DNA of 64,000 bases from positions 62,001 to 126,000 of the forward strand of contig JBEHYT010000006.1 of the NCBI GenBank assembly GCA_048498035.1, in the 5' to 3' direction. Position numbers and translations under genes: made by a program. Under the pieces are notes generated by a model. That model had not been told where the DNA came from and did not search any database. It was given only the letters and a program-made list of their open reading frames with translations. Positions 60,196 to 64,000 of the stretch are shown here, in pieces. How positions within the stretch are numbered: position 1 is the first letter of the stretch; each line of letters opens with the position of its first letter. The stretch is from CADEDV01 sp048498035 (GTDB lineage: Bacteria; Bacteroidota; Bacteroidia; Chitinophagales; Chitinophagaceae).

Positions 60196-63100
60196 ATGAG
60201 AATTTTATTCCTATTGCTTGCAACCTGGCTTTGCCAGCAGTTGCAGGCACAGGCAGTGCACGGCTATGTTCGAAATGAGGAGAACGAGCCGGTGATAGCT
60301 GCCAGCATTCTTTCCCGCCCTGCGGGCTTGCGAACGACCACGGATGAAAAGGGTTATTTCCGGTTGGCAACGGCAGATACCCTGGTTATTACCGCGGTAG
60401 GCTATATTCCCCAACTGATCAACCCCGGAAGCTATGGCAGTAATGAGGTAACTATTACAATGAAGCGGGATTATGCCGCCCTGCAGGAAGTTACTATCAA
60501 TACGGGCTACCAGGAAATACCAAAAGATCGTGCTACGGGATCGTTTTCCAAATTGAATAATGAACAGCTAAACCAAAAAATTACGCCGGATATTCTAAGC
60601 CGGTTGGAGGGAATGACAAACAGCGTGCTTTTTGACCGGCGCAGTTCGGAATTAAAAATACAAATACGTGGAGTAAGTTCTTCAACAGAATTTATTACGC
60701 AACCGTTAATTGTGTTGGATGATTTCCCATACGAAGGCGATATTTCGAATATTAATCCTAATGATATTGAAAGTATAACTGTTCTAAAAGATGCGGCAGC
60801 GGCGTCTATTTGGGGTGCGAGGGCAAGTAACGGCGTTATTGTGATTACTTCCAAGAAGGCAAGATACAATCAGCCGCTCCAGATTAGCTTTAACACAAAT
60901 TGCACGTTCCAGGCTAAACCAGATCTTTTCTCGGTGGATAAAATGTCGTCGTCTTCCTATATCGATATGGAGCAGTTCCTTTTTGATAAGGGGGTTTATA
61001 ACAGCTACCTGACCAGCTCTGCACACCCCATGATAACGCCTGCAGTTGAAATTATGCTCAGGCAAAAGGCCGGACAAATAACAGCACAGGAAGCCAGTAG
61101 CCAACTGGATTTATTGCGACAGTTTGATTACAGGACTGATATGGAAAAATACCTGTATCGAAATACATTTAGCAGCCAGTCTACGTTGTCCGTAACCGGA
61201 GGCTCCAACACAAATAAATATCTCTTTTCAATTGGGTTGGATAAAGACCCTTCAGAGCTGCTTGGGAATGGCAGTCAGCGATTTACATTACGCGGAGAAA
61301 ACAGTTTCCGGCCTATTGCCAATTTGCAGGTGCAAACCGGTATTATTTTAACGCAGCAGAAATCAACAGCAAACAGTCCCGGGGGGTTCGGGGACTTCAC
61401 CTCTTCTAACTACCTGGAACTTTATCCGTATGCCCGATTTGCAAATGACGATGGAACACCGGCCGACCTGGATATCTATTACCGTAAGATTTTTACAGAC
61501 ACTGCAGGCGGTGGCCGTTTGCTAGACTGGAAATACAGGCCGCTGGATGAACTTCATAATAATGATAACACAAGCCGATTAACTGATCTTCTCGCAACAG
61601 CTTCTATCAGCTATCGTTTAAATAAGACTATTTCGGCGGACGTTAAATACCAGTATGAGCAATCCTGGGATCAGGACAGTTATTATAAAAATGAGAATAG
61701 TTTTTACGCCAGGGATATCGTAAATCTTTTCACAGTATTAACACCCACTACTGCTGTGTACAATGCACCAAAGGGAGGTGTTTTAACCTTGTCTAACAGT
61801 CGGATGATTTCTCACGCAATAAGAGGACAGGTAAATGCGAGGCACTCCTGGAGCGATGGCTCTGATTTTGTTGCTATAGCAGGGGCAGAGCTTCGGAGTC
61901 GTTATTCTTTTAGTAATCAATACGCGGCCTATGGATATAATAAGGAGGTGCTAACGTATACACCTGTTGATATGGTAACATACTTTCAGACCTATGACAA
62001 CCTGCGTGGCAAAACCTATATACCGTCAAGTTTAAGTTTCGCGGAAGGCAGGAGCCGGTTTCTTTCGATTTTTGCGAATGCGTCATATACTTATAAGGAC
62101 CGTTATACGATTACCGGAAGTATGCGAAAAGACGCATCTAATATATTTGGGGTAAATGCTAATGACCGGTGGAACCCTTTTTGGTCATCTGGTGTTTTAT
62201 GGAAAGTATCTAAAGAGAAATTTTATTCCAGTAAGCGGCTTCCCCTTCTGCAGCTCAGAGCAACATTTGGCTATAGTGGTAACCTAAATCCAATGCTATC
62301 TGCAATAACAAAAATTAGCCACGAAAGCGGCTCTTCCTCTTCTCCGGTAAATACACCATACGTAACGATCACCAGCCCGCCTAGCCCTGATCTAAAATGG
62401 GAGAAAGTTGCAACGGCCAACGTTGGTCTGGATTTCGAATTAGACGAAAGAAGACTTTCTGGTAGTTTAGAGTTTTATCAGAAAAAATCAACAGGACTTT
62501 ATAATAATTTGGCATTGGGTGGCGAGACTGGGTTAGTTACGGCAACAAAAAATGTTGGCGAAATGAAAGGAAAGGGAATTGACGTTGCGCTGAATTCCGT
62601 GAACACAAAAGGCAAAGTCAGCTGGTTTACTGACTTTAATTTTAGTTACGTTTCCTATAAAGTCACCAAACTCTATACAGCTCCTTCAACCTATGGCCTT
62701 GTGCTTTCCGGCAGCTTTTATGCCATCCAGGGATATAATCCATATGATATTTTTAGTTACCGGTGGGCGGGGCTGGATCCGGCAAATGGTAACCCGCAAG
62801 GTTATCTTAATGGCCAAATTAGTAGTGCTTATACGCCGCTTGTTCGTGTGCAACAGCCCGATTTGGTAAAATCAGGTAGCGCCCGACCCCCAGTTTTTGG
62901 GAACATATTGAATACCATTAAGTGGAAGTCCTTTTCATTATCAGTAAACATAACTTACCAGATAGGAAATTATTTTAGAAAACCTGCCCTTTCTTATACA
63001 GACCTGTTTAAAAACTGGAGAACAAACCCTGAATGGGACCAGCGTTGGCAGCAACCTGGAGATGAACTTACAACAAATGTGCCGTCTCTTGTATATCCGA

Positions 63101-63372
63101 CGATTGCAGATAGAGACAAATTCTATACTTACTCGGAGATTACAGTTGAAAATGCTAGTTGCATCAGGATTCAGAATGCTATGATTAAATATTCTCCACA
63201 ACGAGGGGTGAAAAAAACTGATCTTGATTTCTATGGATCAATAAATAATTTAAATGTGATTTTGTGGCGGGCTAATAAATTGGGCTTTGATCCTCTTTTT
63301 GTCGGACAGGTAGTAACCCCACCGAGTGTTTCTTTCGGGGTTCGGATTGCTTTAACTCAAAATGGTAGGTGA
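60196..63372 (+). CDS. SusC/RagA-type TonB-dependent outer-membrane transporter
   Basis: The 1058-residue protein has a signal peptide (MRILFLLLATWLCQQLQAQA) and a carboxypeptidase-regulatory-like domain (VHGYVRNEENEPVIAASIL). A TonB box region/plug follows (EVTINTGYQEIPKDRATGSF; IRGVSSS; PLIVLDDFPYEGDISNINPNDIESITVLKDAAAASIWGARASNGVIVITSKK) and a 22-strand-type barrel to the end. The frame is open to 60145, but the signal peptide fixes the start. The sequence from about 60.5 kb on looks AT-richer than the rest of the window, hinting at transfer of this locus. The stop shares its last base with the SusD start (TGATG). Confidence 0.95.
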   Translation: MRILFLLLATWLCQQLQAQAVHGYVRNEENEPVIAASILSRPAGLRTTTDEKGYFRLATADTLVITAVGYIPQLINPGSYGSNEVTITMKRDYAALQEVTINTGYQEIPKDRATGSFSKLNNEQLNQKITPDILSRLEGMTNSVLFDRRSSELKIQIRGVSSSTEFITQPLIVLDDFPYEGDISNINPNDIESITVLKDAAAASIWGARASNGVIVITSKKARYNQPLQISFNTNCTFQAKPDLFSVDKMSSSSYIDMEQFLFDKGVYNSYLTSSAHPMITPAVEIMLRQKAGQITAQEASSQLDLLRQFDYRTDMEKYLYRNTFSSQSTLSVTGGSNTNKYLFSIGLDKDPSELLGNGSQRFTLRGENSFRPIANLQVQTGIILTQQKSTANSPGGFGDFTSSNYLELYPYARFANDDGTPADLDIYYRKIFTDTAGGGRLLDWKYRPLDELHNNDNTSRLTDLLATASISYRLNKTISADVKYQYEQSWDQDSYYKNENSFYARDIVNLFTVLTPTTAVYNAPKGGVLTLSNSRMISHAIRGQVNARHSWSDGSDFVAIAGAELRSRYSFSNQYAAYGYNKEVLTYTPVDMVTYFQTYDNLRGKTYIPSSLSFAEGRSRFLSIFANASYTYKDRYTITGSMRKDASNIFGVNANDRWNPFWSSGVLWKVSKEKFYSSKRLPLLQLRATFGYSGNLNPMLSAITKISHESGSSSSPVNTPYVTITSPPSPDLKWEKVATANVGLDFELDERRLSGSLEFYQKKSTGLYNNLALGGETGLVTATKNVGEMKGKGIDVALNSVNTKGKVSWFTDFNFSYVSYKVTKLYTAPSTYGLVLSGSFYAIQGYNPYDIFSYRWAGLDPANGNPQGYLNGQISSAYTPLVRVQQPDLVKSGSARPPVFGNILNTIKWKSFSLSVNITYQIGNYFRKPALSYTDLFKNWRTNPEWDQRWQQPGDELTTNVPSLVYPTIADRDKFYTYSEITVENASCIRIQNAMIKYSPQRGVKKTDLDFYGSINNLNVILWRANKLGFDPLFVGQVVTPPSVSFGVRIALTQNGR

Positions 63373-64000
63373 TGAAAAAATCAACTAAAATATTTTTTGT
63401 ACTAGCGATATCTACAATTATTGCTACTACAGTTGCTTCATGTAAGAAGTTTTTAGAGGCTAAAACAGATTCAAAAATTGATACGCCTCATTCAATAGTA
63501 GATCTTGAAGGAATGTTGAACTACTATTTTGTTGTAAACGCTAAAAATCCAATGTATGGTGAGTTTAGCTCAGATAATATCTATTTGTCCGATGCGTCTT
63601 GGGCGGCTGCTCTCGATATTCAAAGGGCATTATATTGTTGGCAAAAGTTCGACGGAGCGAATGCCGATTGGTTTGGGTCGTATCAGGGAATCTTATATTG
63701 CAATGTAATACTTGAGAGCCTGTCTAAAATTGATTTATCGGGAGTTGCGGAGTCTAGGATAAATAATGTGCGCGGGTCAGCTCTTTTCTTGAGGGCATTT
63801 AATCATTTTGCTCTTGCTCAGTTATTTACAAAGCCTTTTGATAGCACAACATCTGCTAACGACCTGGGATTACCTATCAAAATCAACTCTGACTATAACG
63901 AACATGTTGGTCGCGCAAGTGTGTTGGAAACATATAATCAAATCATAAAGGATTATAAGGAAAGCATTTCTTTACTGCCAGTTGTACCGGCTACAAGAAA
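63372..64000 (+). CDS. SusD/RagB-type surface lipoprotein (5' part, cut by window edge)
   Basis: A 209-residue partial frame begins MKKSTKIFFVLAISTIIATTVASC, a lipoprotein signal with the acceptor cysteine. Next comes KKFLEAKTDSKIDTP, the usual SusD start, and RGSALFLRAFNHFALAQLFTKPFD, the conserved helix of the TPR-like SusD core. With the SusC partner it forms the substrate-capturing lid. The start codon overlaps the SusC stop by one base. Nothing in the visible part reveals the substrate, and the gene continues beyond base 64000. Confidence 0.93.
   Translation, partial: MKKSTKIFFVLAISTIIATTVASCKKFLEAKTDSKIDTPHSIVDLEGMLNYYFVVNAKNPMYGEFSSDNIYLSDASWAAALDIQRALYCWQKFDGANADWFGSYQGILYCNVILESLSKIDLSGVAESRINNVRGSALFLRAFNHFALAQLFTKPFDSTTSANDLGLPIKINSDYNEHVGRASVLETYNQIIKDYKESISLLPVVPATR

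Overview
The window reads as chromosomal DNA from a Bacteroidota species, most likely family Chitinophagaceae. The grounds are a SusC/SusD pair, a type IX secretion C-terminal domain, an S46 dipeptidyl-peptidase, PKD-rich secreted proteins, TAnnTTTG-like promoter boxes, weak Shine-Dalgarno sequences and M23, GH3 and DUF2480 proteins typical of that group. It is densely coding on both strands. I see no tRNA, rRNA, CRISPR array, insertion sequence or phage gene.

Layout. 1-9.7 kb: tail of an aminotransferase, an ArnT-like glycosyltransferase, nadA, an AT-rich gap with a cluster of DnaA-box-like 9-mers (candidate oriC), an S46 peptidase with the DPP11 specificity arginine, a PpiD-like foldase, a DUF2480 protein and CorA. 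9.8-17.2 kb: a small YXWGXW-type secreted protein, kdnB, a rhomboid protease, kdsB, an SH3b protein, a fatty acid hydroxylase family protein, a repeat-rich non-coding island, and dnaN with its terminator. 17.3-19.8 kb: a two-gene unit in which a trypsin-like protease without signal peptide is paired with a protein that seems to share its C-terminal fold. 19.8-33.8 kb: a LytS/LytTR-type signalling pair, then four genes for secreted or outer-membrane proteins (a 532-residue protein, an 1860-residue PKD/Ig protein, a beta-barrel and a paralogue of the first). This looks like a dedicated surface system. 33.8-45 kb: recX, a T9SS cargo protein, an omega-amidase, an S41 lipoprotein, thiL, an inositol phosphatase, a glycosyltransferase fused to a degenerate sugar-transferase-like membrane module, GH3, LysE and mtgA.

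45-50 kb: a reverse-strand run of an M23 lipoprotein, pnuC, nadR-like kinase and an ArnT-like glycosyltransferase, then forward SnoaL-like and cupin genes. 49.5-55.8 kb: a reverse-strand xanthine dehydrogenase operon (xdhA, xdhB, a small membrane protein, xdhC) running on into a second M23 protein and an SRPBCC protein. 56-64 kb: a membrane protein fused to a THEP1-like NTPase, a candidate structured RNA with a strong terminator, a NarL-type regulator, a divergent XRE regulator with a palindrome in front of it, and a TlpA-like/SusC/SusD nutrient-uptake operon that runs off the right edge.

Themes. NAD supply appears twice (de novo nadA; salvage pnuC plus nadR). Envelope building recurs (Kdo modification and activation, two lipid-linked sugar transferases, mtgA, M23 proteins). 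The strongest candidates for something undescribed are the 23.7-33.8 kb surface operon with its shared cysteine-rich C-terminal domain, the cytoplasmic protease pair at 17.3-19.8 kb, and the multi-hairpin RNA at 57.49-57.69 kb. All family calls come from reading motifs by eye; no database search was run.
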